Assembly (NCBI RefSeq): GCF_000024925.1
Contig: NC_013521.1
Span: forward strand, 1,922,001 to 1,986,000
Origin: Sanguibacter keddieii DSM 10542
GTDB lineage: Bacteria; Actinomycetota; Actinomycetes; Actinomycetales; Cellulomonadaceae
Direction: 5' to 3'
Length of the DNA: 64,000 bases
In this document: one piece after another, positions 44,198 to 54,330 of the stretch
Layout: every line of letters starts with the position of its first letter
Numbering within the stretch: the first letter of the stretch is position 1
Program-made: the position numbers and the translations under genes
Notes under the pieces: generated by a model
Database searches by the model: none
What the model was told of the DNA's origin: nothing
Seen by the model: only the letters and a program-made list of their open reading frames with translations

Positions 44198-44970
44198 CGA
44201 CCGTCGGCTCGCTGCCGACCCCGTGGAGCGCGGACCCCTACCTCGTGGGGGAGCGCGCTGACGCCGAGCTCCTCGCGCACGCCTGGGACGACCAGGGCTG
44301 CGTGCTGGTGCTCGACGACCACCTGGGTCGGTCGCTCGTCGGCATCGGGACCCCGGAGGCCGTCGCCCGGCGGCTCACGCAGTCGGCGGCGGCCTTCGCC
44401 GCGCTCGGCCCCCGGACCCTGACCCTCGAGCGCGGGACGTGGGAGCGGGTCCCTGCCGACGTGCGTGAGGTGCTCGTGGGCGCGCACCGGGTGTCCGAGT
44501 GGGACTGGATGTGGACGGGGGCGCCGCTGCGTCTCTCAGGCGCCGCACGGACCGTCGAGCGCTTCTCGCTCGGCCCCGAGGCCGACGCGCTCGTGAGGGA
44601 GTGCCTCGACCGGGCGCACCCGGTCGCCTCGACGCTCCCGGGCGACCCACGGCTCACGGCCTGGTGGGGCGTGAGGGACGGGACGCGTCTGCTCGCGACC
44701 GTCGGGTCGATCGACGTGTTCCCCGGTGCGCCGTCGCACCTCGTCTCCCTCGGCGTCGACCCGGAGCACCGGGGCGAGGGGCTGGCCGGTGCCGTGCTCG
44801 CCGCCGCGGTCGAGGACGGCCTGCGGCGGGTCCCCGCCGTCGGCGCACCGATGGTGCACCTCGGGCTCTACGCGTCGAACGACGTCGCACGCCGGGTCTA
44901 CACCCGGCTCGGCTTCACGCTCGCGCACCAGTTCATGTCGGTGCGGGCGGCTGAGGTCGAGACCGGGTGA
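44194..44970 (+). CDS. GNAT-family acetyltransferase
   Basis: This 258-residue protein ends in a GNAT acetyltransferase domain (about residues 150-250). The acetyl-CoA motif A is seen in [19 protein letters not shown], and motif B in [15 protein letters not shown]. The N-terminal 130 residues form a less conserved half, perhaps a second degenerate GNAT fold. The substrate is unknown. The GTG overlaps the aspS stop, so it is cotranscribed with aspS. Confidence 0.82.
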   Translation: MTTVGSLPTPWSADPYLVGERADAELLAHAWDDQGCVLVLDDHLGRSLVGIGTPEAVARRLTQSAAAFAALGPRTLTLERGTWERVPADVREVLVGAHRVSEWDWMWTGAPLRLSGAARTVERFSLGPEADALVRECLDRAHPVASTLPGDPRLTAWWGVRDGTRLLATVGSIDVFPGAPSHLVSLGVDPEHRGEGLAGAVLAAAVEDGLRRVPAVGAPMVHLGLYASNDVARRVYTRLGFTLAHQFMSVRAAEVETG

Positions 44971-44993
44971 CCACGCCGACCTGATCTCCGGCA

Positions 44994-45034
44994 GGCTGCC
45001 CGCGGCTCGTCCTCTGCGGACGGTGCGGGCAGCC
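44994..45034. terminator. Bidirectional terminator
   Basis: GGCTGCCCGC pairs with GCGGGCAGCC (10 bp) around 21 bases that themselves fold (CGTCC/GGACG). It lies between the convergent GNAT and MMPL genes. Confidence 0.75.
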
Positions 45035-45062
45035 GGGACCCTCGGTGGGTGGGTGCCCTCGG

Positions 45063-47348
45063 TCAGTGGATGATCGCGAGCCGCTCGTGCACGCGGCGCA
45101 GCGGCGCCGGCGCCCACCAGTTGTAGCGGCCGAGCAGCGTCATGGTCGCGGGCACCAGCAGCATGCGGACGATCGTCGCGTCGATGAGCACGGCGACCGC
45201 CAGGGCGAAGCCGACCTGCTTGATGATGAGCAGCTCGCCGAACACGAACCCGGCGAAGACCACGATGATGATCGCCGCGGCCGAGGTGATGATGCGGCCC
45301 GAGCGCTGCAGCCCGAGCCGGACCGCCGTGTCGGGGTCTGTCCCGGAGTCGTACAGCTCCTTGATCCGCGACAGCAGGAACACCTCGTAGTCCATCGCGA
45401 GCCCGAAGGCGAAGGCGACGACGAGCGCGACCACGAAGGTCTCGATGCCCCCGGTCGAGGTGAAGCCGAGCAGGCCGGACAGGTGCCCGTCCTGGAACAC
45501 CCACACGAGGATGCCCATCGAGGCGCTGATCGAGATCGCGTTGGTCAGCAGCGCCTTGAGCGGGATGACCACGGAACCGGTCATGAGGAACAGCAGCACG
45601 AAGGTCGCCAGGACCACGATCGCGACCGCCCACCAGACCCGGTCGGCGAGGGCCGAGACGAAGTCGGCCTGCCCTGCCGCCTGGCCCGTGACCCAGGTGT
45701 CGAAGCCGGGGTCGAGGGCGCGGATCTCGGCGACCACGTCGAGGGCCTCCTGGCCGCCCGCGTCGCCCGAGTCCAGGGTGATGCCGACGACGGAGTAGCT
45801 GCCCTCGGGTACCGGCGCCGAGACGGTGTCGACGCCGGGGATCGCGGTGACGTCCACCCCCCAGTCGGCCAGCGGGCCGGTGATCGACCCGTCGGTCATC
45901 TGGTCGGTGATGTCCACGTCGGCCACGACGACGATCTCGGGCGACGACGTCGAGGGGAACTGCTCGGCGAGCCGCGTGACGAACTGGCGCTGGTCCGACG
46001 ACGCCGGGAGCATCTCGATCCCGGAGTTGCGCATCTGCAGGCCGAGGGCGGGGGAGGCCAGGCCGAGGAGCACCACGACGCACCCGGCCGCGACCCAGCC
46101 GGGTCGGCGCTGGACGCGCTCGGCGAGCCGGGAGAAGACGCCCTCGTCGCGGTCGACGGCCGCGGTGTGGCGCAGGACGCGGTCGGCACCGGGGACCTTG
46201 GTGAGGACGCCGGGGCGGACCAGACGACGGCCGGCGAGCCGCAGCAGCGCGGGGACCAGGGTCAGGGCCGTCGCGACGGCTACGAGGATGATCGACACCC
46301 CGCCGGCGCCGATGGCGCGCAGGATGTCGGGGCGGAACACGAGGAGGCCCGCGATGGAGATCGCGACCGTGAGGGCCGAGAACGCGACGGTGCGGCCCGC
46401 GGTGGCCATGGTGCGCACGAGCGCGTCGGCGACGACGGTGTCCTTGCGGCTGCGTCGCCGAGGGGCGTCCGCGTCGGTCGGCGCGAGCGCGTCGAGCCGG
46501 ACGAGCTCCTCGCGGAACCTGGAGACGACGAGCAGCCCGTAGTCGATGGACAGCCCGAGGCCCAGGACGGTGACCACGTTGACGATCGAGGCGTCGATCT
46601 CCATGAGGTACGACAGCCCGAGGAGCACGCCGAGGCCGGTGCCGATCGAGGCCAGCGCGCCGGCCATGGGCATCGCGGCGGCGAGGAACCCACCGAAGAC
46701 GAGCACCATGATGAGCAGCGCGACCGGGAGGGCGATCGCCTCGCCGGTGGTGAGGTCGCGCTCGACCTGGTGGGTGATCGCATCGATGACCAACGATGTC
46801 GCGCCGACCAGGCCCGTGGTCTCCGGCTCGAAGGCCTGGAGCTGCGCGGTGGTGGCGTCGAGGGCCGTGACGACCTCCGCGACGGTGGCCGAGGCCTGGT
46901 CGGCCGTGAGGTCGCCGCTCACCGAGACGATGACGACGAACCCGTCGCCGTCGGCGGCGGTCAGCAGGGCTCCCGCGGGGCTCGTGGGGCCGTCCGGCAA
47001 GGACACCGGGTCGAGGACCGTCTCCACGCCGTCGACCGCCGCGACGTCCGCGAGGGCGGGCTCGAGCACCTCGGCGAGGCCGTCGGTGGTCGGGGCGAGG
47101 TTGTCCACGATGAGCGTGACGTCCTCGCCGTCCTCGTCGACCGTCGCGAGGATCCGCTGACCCTCGTAGCTCTCGGAGCCCGCGACCGCGGGGTCGCCGG
47201 TGGTGAGCCGCGAGAACAGGCTCTCGCCGTGCACCCCGAAGAGGGCCAGGGCGACGCCGAGCGTCGTCAGCGCGGCCCACACGGAGATGGCGGTACGGGG
47301 GTGGTCGCTGATGCGACGGCCTAGGTTCTCGAACACGCAGGCCAGCAT
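45063..47348 (-). CDS. MMPL-family (RND) transporter
   Basis: This protein of about 761 residues has the two-fold MMPL architecture: an N-terminal membrane segment, a ~140-residue extracellular loop, a five-to-six helix bundle with [19 protein letters not shown], a second extracellular loop, and a second bundle containing [21 protein letters not shown]. The paired D-Y motifs carry protons. Actinobacterial MMPL proteins export lipids or siderophores, or act as drug exporters; the cargo here is unknown. The start is uncertain; ATG at 47348 gives the expected length. Confidence 0.88.
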   Translation of the reverse strand: MLACVFENLGRRISDHPRTAISVWAALTTLGVALALFGVHGESLFSRLTTGDPAVAGSESYEGQRILATVDEDGEDVTLIVDNLAPTTDGLAEVLEPALADVAAVDGVETVLDPVSLPDGPTSPAGALLTAADGDGFVVIVSVSGDLTADQASATVAEVVTALDATTAQLQAFEPETTGLVGATSLVIDAITHQVERDLTTGEAIALPVALLIMVLVFGGFLAAAMPMAGALASIGTGLGVLLGLSYLMEIDASIVNVVTVLGLGLSIDYGLLVVSRFREELVRLDALAPTDADAPRRRSRKDTVVADALVRTMATAGRTVAFSALTVAISIAGLLVFRPDILRAIGAGGVSIILVAVATALTLVPALLRLAGRRLVRPGVLTKVPGADRVLRHTAAVDRDEGVFSRLAERVQRRPGWVAAGCVVVLLGLASPALGLQMRNSGIEMLPASSDQRQFVTRLAEQFPSTSSPEIVVVADVDITDQMTDGSITGPLADWGVDVTAIPGVDTVSAPVPEGSYSVVGITLDSGDAGGQEALDVVAEIRALDPGFDTWVTGQAAGQADFVSALADRVWWAVAIVVLATFVLLFLMTGSVVIPLKALLTNAISISASMGILVWVFQDGHLSGLLGFTSTGGIETFVVALVVAFAFGLAMDYEVFLLSRIKELYDSGTDPDTAVRLGLQRSGRIITSAAAIIIVVFAGFVFGELLIIKQVGFALAVAVLIDATIVRMLLVPATMTLLGRYNWWAPAPLRRVHERLAIIH

Positions 47349-47492
47349 CCCATCCCGCGGGCCCTCGGGGCTACGTCGCGCGGTCGCCGGACGTCTCGTG
47401 AGCGCGACCGCCGGACGCGCAGGGAGCCGAGAGGCACCGTCAGGCGGCGTCCGCGGCGGGCGGCGTGGGTGGGAGGACCTACGCTTGTCCGC

Positions 47493-48965
47493 ATGGATCT
47501 GTTCGACTCGACGACGCAGGACACCAGCGGCGTCCCGCGGGTCGGGGCAGGCTCCCCGCTCGCCGTCCGCATGCGTCCGGCGTCGCTGGCGGAGGTCGCG
47601 GGACAGAAGCACCTGCTCGTGCAGGGCTCACCGCTGCGCAGGCTCGTCGAGCCGGCCGACGACTCGTCCCGCCGGGCGGCGCCCGGCTCCGTCATCCTCT
47701 GGGGCCCTCCGGGCACCGGCAAGACGACGCTCGCCTACCTCATCGCGACGAGCTCCGGGCGTCGGTTCGTCGAGCTCTCCGCCGTGACGGCGGGCGTCAA
47801 GGACGTCCGCGCCGTCATCGAGGACGCCCGCCGGCGCCTGGCGACCGGAGGCTCCGAGACCGTCCTGTTCATCGACGAGGTGCACAGGTTCTCCAAGTCG
47901 CAGCAGGACGCGCTGCTGCCCAGCGTGGAGAACCGCTGGGTGACGCTCGTCGCCGCGACCACCGAGAACCCGAGCTTCTCGGTGAACTCCCCGCTGCTGT
48001 CGCGGTCGCTGCTGCTCACCCTGCAGCCGCTCACCACCGACGACGTCCGGACGCTCGTGCGTCGCGCGGTCGAGGACGAGCGCGGGCTCGCCGCCACGGT
48101 GCGCCTCGACGACGACGCCGAGGACCACCTGCTGCGGCTCGCCGGCGGCGACGCGCGCAAGGCGCTCACCATCCTCGAGGCGGCGGCCGGGGCGGCGCTC
48201 TCCGACCACCGTGAGGAAGAGCTGGTCGGGAAGCCGGACGGCGCGAGCGGCGAGACTGATGCTGCCGAGACTGACGCTGACGAGGATGCGGCCGACGAGG
48301 ATGCTGACGACGGCGCCGCCCTCGTCACCGTGGACCTCGCGACCATGGAGCGCGCGATCGACGTGGCCGCCGTGCGCTACGACCGGGACGGCGACCAGCA
48401 CTACGACGTGATCAGCGCCTTCATCAAGTCGATGCGCGGCTCTGACGTCGACGCCTCGCTGCACTACCTCGCGCGGATGATCGCGGCGGGGGAGGACCCG
48501 CGGTTCATCGCGCGACGCGTCGTCATCGCGGCGGCCGAGGAGGTCGGCATGGCGGACCCGAGCGCGCTCCAGACGGCGACGGCCGCGGCGAACGCCGTCG
48601 CGCTCATCGGGATGCCCGAGGCGCGGATCATCCTCGCCGAGGCCGTCGTGCACATCGCGTCGGCCCCGAAGTCGAACGCGGCCTACACGGCCATCGACGC
48701 CGCCCTCGCCGACGTCCGGGCCGGGAAGGTCGGCACGGTGCCCCCGCACCTGCGCGACGCCCACTACTCGGGAGCCAAGGCCCTGGGGCACGGTCAGGAC
48801 TACCGGTACGCGCACGACGCGCCGCACGCGGTCGCGACCCAGCAGTACCTCCCCGACGACCTCGTCGGCACGCAGTACTACCGCCCGAGCGACCGTGGCT
48901 TCGAGCGGTCCGTCGGCGAGCGGATGGAGCGCGTGCGCAAGATCCTGCGGGGCGAGTCGTCCTGA
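47493..48965 (+). CDS. rarA: Replication-associated recombination protein A (RarA/MgsA AAA+ ATPase)
   Basis: This protein of about 490 residues is a clamp-loader-like AAA+ ATPase acting at stalled replication forks. It shows [15 protein letters not shown], Walker [12 protein letters not shown], Walker [21 protein letters not shown], sensor [10 protein letters not shown] and the C-terminal [14 protein letters not shown]-like region (here [14 protein letters not shown]). A ~35-residue Asp/Glu/Ala-rich insert lies near residue 255. The ATG starting MDLFD matches the family, although the only GGGAGG is 16 bases upstream; a GTG at 47469 is an alternative. Confidence 0.93.
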   Translation: MDLFDSTTQDTSGVPRVGAGSPLAVRMRPASLAEVAGQKHLLVQGSPLRRLVEPADDSSRRAAPGSVILWGPPGTGKTTLAYLIATSSGRRFVELSAVTAGVKDVRAVIEDARRRLATGGSETVLFIDEVHRFSKSQQDALLPSVENRWVTLVAATTENPSFSVNSPLLSRSLLLTLQPLTTDDVRTLVRRAVEDERGLAATVRLDDDAEDHLLRLAGGDARKALTILEAAAGAALSDHREEELVGKPDGASGETDAAETDADEDAADEDADDGAALVTVDLATMERAIDVAAVRYDRDGDQHYDVISAFIKSMRGSDVDASLHYLARMIAAGEDPRFIARRVVIAAAEEVGMADPSALQTATAAANAVALIGMPEARIILAEAVVHIASAPKSNAAYTAIDAALADVRAGKVGTVPPHLRDAHYSGAKALGHGQDYRYAHDAPHAVATQQYLPDDLVGTQYYRPSDRGFERSVGERMERVRKILRGESS

Positions 48966-48985
48966 GGCGCCGGACGCGCCTCAGG
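48961..48985 (+). terminator. rarA terminator hairpin
   Basis: CCTGAGGCGC pairs with GCGCCTCAGG (10 bp, 5-base loop). The 5' arm includes the rarA stop codon. Confidence 0.7.
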
Positions 48986-49037
48986 TCGTGAGGTCGTGAC
49001 GTGCAGCGGCTGTGACCGGCCTACCTCTACCTGCTGC

Positions 49038-49043
49038 TAGACT
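49038..49043 (+). promoter_or_regulatory. Possible -10 element for rpsD
   Basis: TAGACT lies 164 bp upstream of the rpsD start and fits TANNNT. It implies a long leader that could host autoregulation by S4, though no specific structure was resolved. Confidence 0.35.
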
Positions 49044-49207
49044 TCTCAGGTTGCCCTCACGGGTGACCGCCTGGGACCTCGGCCCGGTGAGACCCGCTCG
49101 AGCACGTCTCGTGCACGATCGTGGGTCTCCGTCGGCTGGTCCCGCACGCTGCTGCACCGCAGCCGCGTGTGATCGAACACTCCACGACAGGAACGGAAGA
49201 ACTCTCT

Positions 49208-49834
49208 ATGTCTTCAGTGACCCGTTCGCGCCGCCAGGTCCGCCTGAGCCGCGCGCTGGGCATCGCGCTCACCCCGAAGGCCGTCAAGCACTTCGAGAAG
49301 CGTCCCTACCCGCCCGGCGAGCACGGCCGTGCCCGCCGCCGCACCGAGTCGGACTACGCGGTCCGTCTCCGTGAGAAGCAGCGTCTGCGCGCCCAGTACG
49401 GCCTCCGCGAGAAGCAGATGGCCCGTGCCTTCGAAGAGGCTCGCAAGGCTCCGGGCCTGACCGGTGAGGCGCTCGTCGAGCTCCTCGAGGTCCGTCTCGA
49501 CGCCCTGGTGCTCCGTGCCGGCTTCGCCCGCACCACGCTCCAGGCCCGCCAGGCCGTGGTCCACCGCCACATCCTCGTCGACGGCAAGATCGTCGACCGC
49601 CCCTCGTTCAAGGTGAAGCCGGGCCAGACGGTCCAGGTCAAGCCGAAGAGCCAGTCGATGACGCCGTTCCAGGTCGCCGCTGCCGGCGCCCACCGCGACG
49701 TCCTCCCCGCCGTCCCCGGGTACCTCACGGTCTCGCTCGAGAAGCTCTCCTTCGTGCTCTCGCGCAGCCCGAAGCGTGCCGAGGTCCCCGTGACCTGCGA
49801 GGTCCAGCTGGTCGTCGAGCACTACTCGCGCTGA
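49208..49834 (+). CDS. rpsD: 30S ribosomal protein S4
   Basis: This 208-residue protein starts an S4 assembly-initiator fold (RLSRALGIALTPKAVKHFEKRPYPPGEHG) and has the S4 RNA-binding domain (RLDALVLRAGFARTTLQARQAVVHRHILVDG). It lacks cysteines, so it is the zinc-free form. It stands alone rather than in the alpha operon, with a long leader and a strong terminator. This location upstream of alaS is common in Micrococcales. Confidence 0.97.
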   Translation: MSSVTRSRRQVRLSRALGIALTPKAVKHFEKRPYPPGEHGRARRRTESDYAVRLREKQRLRAQYGLREKQMARAFEEARKAPGLTGEALVELLEVRLDALVLRAGFARTTLQARQAVVHRHILVDGKIVDRPSFKVKPGQTVQVKPKSQSMTPFQVAAAGAHRDVLPAVPGYLTVSLEKLSFVLSRSPKRAEVPVTCEVQLVVEHYSR

Positions 49835-49867
49835 CCCGCTGCACCCCGGAGCACCTGCTCCACCACC

Positions 49868-49900
49868 ACACCCCGTCCGCAGACCCTGCGGGCGGGGTGT
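49868..49900 (+). terminator. rpsD terminator hairpin
   Basis: ACACCCCGTCCGCAG pairs with CTGCGGGCGGGGTGT (15 bp, one G-T pair) around a 3-base ACC loop. It lies 34 bp after the rpsD stop. Confidence 0.85.
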
Positions 49901-50046
49901 CGTGCGTCCTGGGCCGTCCACGACCCGCATGCGTCGAGCGCCCGCGGGCGGGTATGGTCGCACCAGCCCTCAGGCAGGTGGCGCACGGTGCCGCCCGTCT
50001 TCGCCCCGGGTCTCGTGCGACCCGGAGAACAGTGCAGGAGTACTCA

Positions 50047-50421
50047 GTGATCGGTGACATCGCAGGACTCATCGCGGCCGTCGCGTTCGTCGCGCTCGTC
50101 GGGCTGCTGGCGGTCCCGCTCGTCAAGCTCGGGAAGGTCTTCGACACCACGACCGAGAGCATCAAGGACCTCACCGAGCACTCGGTGCCGATCCTCGACG
50201 AGTCCGCGCAGACCGTCGCGAGCGCCAACTCCCAGCTGGTCAAGGTCGACACCATCACGACCTCGGCCGCCGAGGTCAGCCAGAACGTCTCGGCCCTCAC
50301 CGGCCTCTACGCGGCCGCGTTCGGGGCGCCGATCGTCAAGGTCGCGGCCTTCTCCTACGGCGTCCGCAAGGCCTTCGGCCAGGGCGTGTCGCGCGTCCGC
50401 GGCGCCGGGAAGGACAGCTGA
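50047..50421 (+). CDS. DUF948-type small membrane protein
   Basis: This 124-residue protein has one N-terminal membrane segment (IAGLIAAVAFVALVGLLAVPL) followed by a helical stretch (FDTTTESIKDLTEHSVPILDE), the usual DUF948 layout. AGGAG precedes the GTG start. It overlaps the next gene by one base. The pair sits upstream of alaS in many actinobacteria, but function is unknown. Confidence 0.82.
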   Translation: MIGDIAGLIAAVAFVALVGLLAVPLVKLGKVFDTTTESIKDLTEHSVPILDESAQTVASANSQLVKVDTITTSAAEVSQNVSALTGLYAAAFGAPIVKVAAFSYGVRKAFGQGVSRVRGAGKDS

Positions 50422-50795
50422 TGTCGCGGCTGTTCTGGCTCGGCACCGGCGTCGCCCTCACCGTGGTGGTGGTGGTCAAGGGGCGCCAGGTCGTGCGTCG
50501 CTACGCACCTGCCACCCTCGTCGACCAGGCGACGGCCACCGCGCAGGCCACGGGCTCGGCGCTCTCCGAGGCCGCGTCGAGGTTCCTCGACGACTTCCGC
50601 GCCGCGCGCGACGAGCGTGCGGAGCAGCTGAGCGACTCGCTCCTGGCCCGCACCCAGGGGTCGGTCGACGACCTCCGTGCCCGCCGCGACGCGACGTCGC
50701 GCCCCGGCGCCGCACGCCCCGGGTCGGCCCGCGCCCACGGCCGCCACAGCGACCTCGAGGACCCCGACGACGACGAGCTCGGCTACTCCTTCTGA
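50421..50795 (+). CDS. Small membrane-anchored protein, unknown
   Basis: This 124-residue protein has an N-terminal membrane segment (LFWLGTGVALTVVVVVKG), a helical middle, and an acidic C-terminus ending LGYSF. No domain was recognised. ATG overlaps the DUF948 stop (TGATG), so the two are probably coexpressed and may interact. Confidence 0.75.
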   Translation: MSRLFWLGTGVALTVVVVVKGRQVVRRYAPATLVDQATATAQATGSALSEAASRFLDDFRAARDERAEQLSDSLLARTQGSVDDLRARRDATSRPGAARPGSARAHGRHSDLEDPDDDELGYSF

Positions 50796-50860
50796 CCCAC
50801 CCCGCCTCACCCTGAAACACCCTGCCCCGGCCTTCGCCCTCCGCTCCTCCCTCCCACGAG

Positions 50861-50916
50861 CACGCGACACGCTCGCGGGGGTACCGCACGCGGTACCCCC
50901 GCGCGCGTGTCGCGTG
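50861..50916. repeat. 27-bp near-perfect inverted repeat
   Basis: CACGCGACACGCTCGCGGGG then GTACCGC (50861-50887) pairs with 50890-50916 with one mismatch and a 2-base centre. It could fold as a very stable hairpin or cruciform. It lies 66 bp after the membrane-protein gene and 139 bp before alaS, and may act as a strong terminator, although it is far longer than the others in the window. Confidence 0.75.
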
Positions 50917-51054
50917 GGTGGTGGAGGGTCGGCTGAACGGTTCGGCGTGCGGGGCGACTACGATTGACCGCGCCCGTCCGCTCGGGCGCCCTGTGTGCAC
51001 GTCGTCTGCCCGACGACGGTGCTCCACCCCGATCCCGCCCAGCCAGAGGACTTC

Positions 51055-53742
51055 ATGCGCACCGCCGAGATTCGCCAGCGTTGGCTCACCTACTTCGAGG
51101 ACCGCGGTCACACCGTGGTCCCCTCGGCGTCTCTGGTCTCGCCGGACCCCTCGACGCTGTTCACCATCGCGGGCATGGTGCCGTTCATCCCGTACATGAC
51201 CGGACAGCAGACCGCCCCGTGGAAGCGCGCGACGAGCGTGCAGAAGTGCGTGCGCACCCTGGACATCGAAGAGGTCGGCAAGACGACCCGCCACGGCACC
51301 TTCTTCCAGATGAACGGCAACTTCTCGTTCGGCGACTACTTCAAAGAAGAGGCCATCGCCTACGCGTGGGACTTCATCACGGGCTCGGTCGACGACGGCA
51401 AGCTCGGCTTCGACCCCGAGCTCGTCTGGGTCACGGTCTTCCACGAGGACGACGAGGCACGTGAGATCTGGAAGCGGGTCGCCGGCCTGACGGACGAGCG
51501 CATCCAGTCGCGCGGCATGCGGGACAACTTCTGGTCGACCGGCGCCCGAGGCCCGGCCGGGCCCTGCTCGGAGATCTACATCGACCGCGGCCCCGAGTAC
51601 GGCGCCGAGGGCGGCCCCGTCGTCGACGAGGACCGCTACATCGAGATCTGGAACCTCGTGTTCATGCAGTTCGAGCGCGCCGACGGCGGCACCAAGGACG
51701 ACTTCCCGATCCTCGGACCGCTCGCCTCGCGCAACATCGACACCGGCATGGGCCTCGAGCGCGTCGCGTTCCTGCTCCAGGGCGTCGACAACATGTACGA
51801 GATCGACGAGGTGTTCCCGGTCATCGAGGTCGCCCAGCGTCTCTCGGGCAAGACCTACGGCGCGGTCGAGGCCGACGACGTGCGCATGCGTGTCGTCGCC
51901 GACCACATCCGCTCCGCCGTCATGCTCATCGGCGACGGCATCCGCCCCTCGAACGAGGGCCGCGGCTACGTGCTGCGCCGCCTCATCCGCCGCTCGGTCC
52001 GCGCCATGCGCCTGCTGGGCGTCGAGGAGCCGGCCCTGCCCGCCCTCGTCCCGGCGAGCATCGAGGTCATGAAGGCCTCGTACCCCGAGCTCGGGGAGGG
52101 CTCGGACCGCATCCTGTCGATCGCCCTCGCCGAGGAGGAGGCGTTCCGCCGCACCCTCACGGCCGGGACCACCATCCTCGAGACGGCCGTCGGCTCGGCG
52201 CTGTCCACGTCCGGCCCGGGCAAGGCCGTCCTCGGCGGTGCCGAGGCCTTCCAGCTCCACGACACCTACGGCTTCCCGATCGACCTCACGCTCGAGATGG
52301 CCTCCGAGCACGGCGTCACCGTCGACGAGACGGCGTTCCGCACCCTCATGCAGGAGCAGCGCACCCGCGCACGGGCCGACGCCCTCGCCAAGCGCTCTGG
52401 CGGCGCCGACAAGGCCGCCTACGAGGCGCTGCAGACGGGGCTCGGCGCCCCGGTCGAGTTCCTCGGCTACACGGACACCACGGCGCGCTCGACCATCGTC
52501 GGCCTCATCGTCGACGGAGTGCCCGGCCCGGTGGCCACCGCACCCGCGACGGTCGAGGTCATCCTCGACCGGACGCCCTTCTACGCCGAGGCCGGTGGCC
52601 AGCTCGCCGACCAGGGCACCATCGTGCTCGACGGCGGCGGGACCATCGAGGTCGACGACGTCCAGGCACCCATCAAGGGCCTCTCCGTCCACCGCGGACG
52701 CGTCGTCGACGGCGTGGTGACGATGGGGGAGTCCGGCACCGCGACGATCGACACCGCGCGCCGCAAGGCCATCAGCCGTGCGCACTCGGCCACGCACATG
52801 ATCCACAAGGCGCTCCAGGAGTCGCTCGGCAAGGACGCGACCCAGGCCGGGTCGGAGAACGCACCGAGCCGCATCCGCTTCGACTTCCGCTCGAGCCAGG
52901 CGGTGCCGACCGGTGCCCTCGCCGAGATCGAGGAGCGCGTCAACACCCAGCTCGCCGAGGACCTCGAGGTCACCGAGCAGGTCATGAACATCGACGAGGC
53001 CCGCGCCCTCGGTGCCATGGCGCTGTTCGGCGAGAAGTACGGCGACCGCGTCCGTGTGGTCTCGATCGGCGGCGACTGGTCGCGCGAGCTCTGCGCCGGC
53101 ACGCACGTCAAGCGCTCCGGCCAGCTCGGTCTCGTCACCCTGCTCGGCGAGGCCTCGATCGGCTCGGGCGTCCGGCGCGTCGACGCGCTCGTCGGCGACG
53201 GCGCCTACGGCTTCCAGGCCAAGGAGCACGCCCTCGTCGGCCAGCTCACCGGCATGCTCAACGTCCGCACCGAGGAGCTCCCGGACCGCATCGGCGGACT
53301 GATCACGCGCCTCAAGGAGGCCGAGAAGGAGCTCGCCGCGGTCCGCCAGGGCCAGCTGCTCGCCGCGGCGGGCCAGCTCGCCGCCTCGGCCGAGATGGTC
53401 GGCGACGCCCGCGTCGTCACGCACGACGCCGGCGAGGTGGCCTCGGCCGACGACCTGCGCGCCCTCGCGCTCGACGTCCGTGGCCGTCTGGGCGAGTCCG
53501 CCCCGACCGTCGTGGCCGTGGCCGGCGTGAGCAAGGACCGTCCGCTCGTCGTCGTCGTCACCAACGCGACCGCCCGTGAGCGTGGCCTCAAGGCCGGAGC
53601 CTTCGTCAAGGCCGCCTCGGGCGTCCTCGGCGGCGGTGGCGGCGGCAAGGACGACATGGCGCAGGGTGGTGGCCAGGACGTCACGGCCGTGCCCGCGGCC
53701 CTCGCAGGTCTGCGCGACGGCGTCGCGGCCCAGCTGGCGTGA
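51055..53742 (+). CDS. alaS: Alanyl-tRNA synthetase
   Basis: This 895-residue class IIc synthetase begins MRTAEIRQRWLTYFEDRGHTVVPSAS. It has the catalytic core with FFQMNGNFSFGDYFKEEAI, WNLVFMQF and GMGLERVA. The editing domain follows, with the zinc/catalytic HSATHMIH (HxxxH) and CAGTH motifs. The C-terminal domain ends in a Gly-rich stretch (LGGGGGGKDDMAQGGG). ATG at 51055 with AGAGGAC upstream is chosen over a GTG 60 bp earlier. It overlaps ruvX by 4 bp. Confidence 0.97.
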   Translation: MRTAEIRQRWLTYFEDRGHTVVPSASLVSPDPSTLFTIAGMVPFIPYMTGQQTAPWKRATSVQKCVRTLDIEEVGKTTRHGTFFQMNGNFSFGDYFKEEAIAYAWDFITGSVDDGKLGFDPELVWVTVFHEDDEAREIWKRVAGLTDERIQSRGMRDNFWSTGARGPAGPCSEIYIDRGPEYGAEGGPVVDEDRYIEIWNLVFMQFERADGGTKDDFPILGPLASRNIDTGMGLERVAFLLQGVDNMYEIDEVFPVIEVAQRLSGKTYGAVEADDVRMRVVADHIRSAVMLIGDGIRPSNEGRGYVLRRLIRRSVRAMRLLGVEEPALPALVPASIEVMKASYPELGEGSDRILSIALAEEEAFRRTLTAGTTILETAVGSALSTSGPGKAVLGGAEAFQLHDTYGFPIDLTLEMASEHGVTVDETAFRTLMQEQRTRARADALAKRSGGADKAAYEALQTGLGAPVEFLGYTDTTARSTIVGLIVDGVPGPVATAPATVEVILDRTPFYAEAGGQLADQGTIVLDGGGTIEVDDVQAPIKGLSVHRGRVVDGVVTMGESGTATIDTARRKAISRAHSATHMIHKALQESLGKDATQAGSENAPSRIRFDFRSSQAVPTGALAEIEERVNTQLAEDLEVTEQVMNIDEARALGAMALFGEKYGDRVRVVSIGGDWSRELCAGTHVKRSGQLGLVTLLGEASIGSGVRRVDALVGDGAYGFQAKEHALVGQLTGMLNVRTEELPDRIGGLITRLKEAEKELAAVRQGQLLAAAGQLAASAEMVGDARVVTHDAGEVASADDLRALALDVRGRLGESAPTVVAVAGVSKDRPLVVVVTNATARERGLKAGAFVKAASGVLGGGGGGKDDMAQGGGQDVTAVPAALAGLRDGVAAQLA

Positions 53743-54242
53743 GCGACGACCAGGCGCTCGAGCGCGGCGCACGCCTGTGCGTCGACGTCGGCAGCGTGCG
53801 CGTCGGGGTCGCGGTGAGCGACCCCGACGGGCTCATCGCCACCCCGGTCGAGACGCTCCCGCGTGACGTGGTCACCGCGGCCAAGAACCCGGCCGCGGTG
53901 CCGACGGACCTGGCGGCTCTCGCGGAGCAGGTGGTCGAGCGCGGTGTGAAGGTTGTGTACGTCGGGCTCCCTCGGCACCTTTCGGGCGCCGAGGGCACCG
54001 CGTCGGCGTCGGCACGTGCGTACGCTGTCCAGGTCGCCCGTCTGGTCGCGCCGGTCCCGGTGCGTCTGGTCGACGAGCGGATGAGCACCGTCACGGCGCA
54101 CCAGGCGCTGCACGCCTCCGGCCGGGCGGGGCGCAAGCACCGCGCGGTGGTCGACCAGGTCGCCGCCGTCGTGATCCTGCAGTCGGCGCTCGACTTCGAG
54201 CGTGGCTCGGGCCGACGGCCCGGCGAGGTCGTCGAGGCGTAG
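53739..54242 (+). CDS. ruvX: Holliday junction resolvase-like RuvX/YqgF
   Basis: This 167-residue RNase H-fold protein shows CVDVGSVRVGVAVSD, VVYVGLPRHLSG and VDERMSTVTA, with a C-terminal Asp in VVDQVAAVVIL. YqgF proteins act in 16S rRNA 5'-end maturation and possibly recombination. GTG overlaps the alaS stop. It precedes mltG, as in many actinobacteria. Confidence 0.93.
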   Translation: MSDDQALERGARLCVDVGSVRVGVAVSDPDGLIATPVETLPRDVVTAAKNPAAVPTDLAALAEQVVERGVKVVYVGLPRHLSGAEGTASASARAYAVQVARLVAPVPVRLVDERMSTVTAHQALHASGRAGRKHRAVVDQVAAVVILQSALDFERGSGRRPGEVVEA

Positions 54243-54250
54243 CGCCAGGC

Positions 54251-54271
54251 GCCCGTCCGAGGAGGACGGGC
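54251..54271 (+). terminator. Hairpin between ruvX and mltG
   Basis: GCCCGTCC pairs with GGACGGGC (8 bp, GAGGA loop), 8 bp after the ruvX stop. Without a T-run it may only attenuate the transcript entering mltG. Confidence 0.45.
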
Positions 54272-54330
54272 CCGGAGGTCAGACCGCGGGCAGCGGCACA
54301 CGAGAGTGATCGAGAGAAGGTACGGCGACG

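Noticed and set aside
45045-47324. 759-codon open frame opposite the MMPL gene
   Set aside because: Low-complexity Arg/Asp/Gly composition and no motifs; it is the antisense shadow of the MMPL transporter, which has clear RND motifs.
50861-50916. Insertion-sequence terminal repeat
   Set aside because: No transposase gene or target duplication is nearby, so the inverted repeat is listed as a structure only.
50476-53772. Very long minus-strand open frame across alaS
   Set aside because: It runs antisense to alaS, whose motifs are intact; composition is repetitive and no domain is visible.
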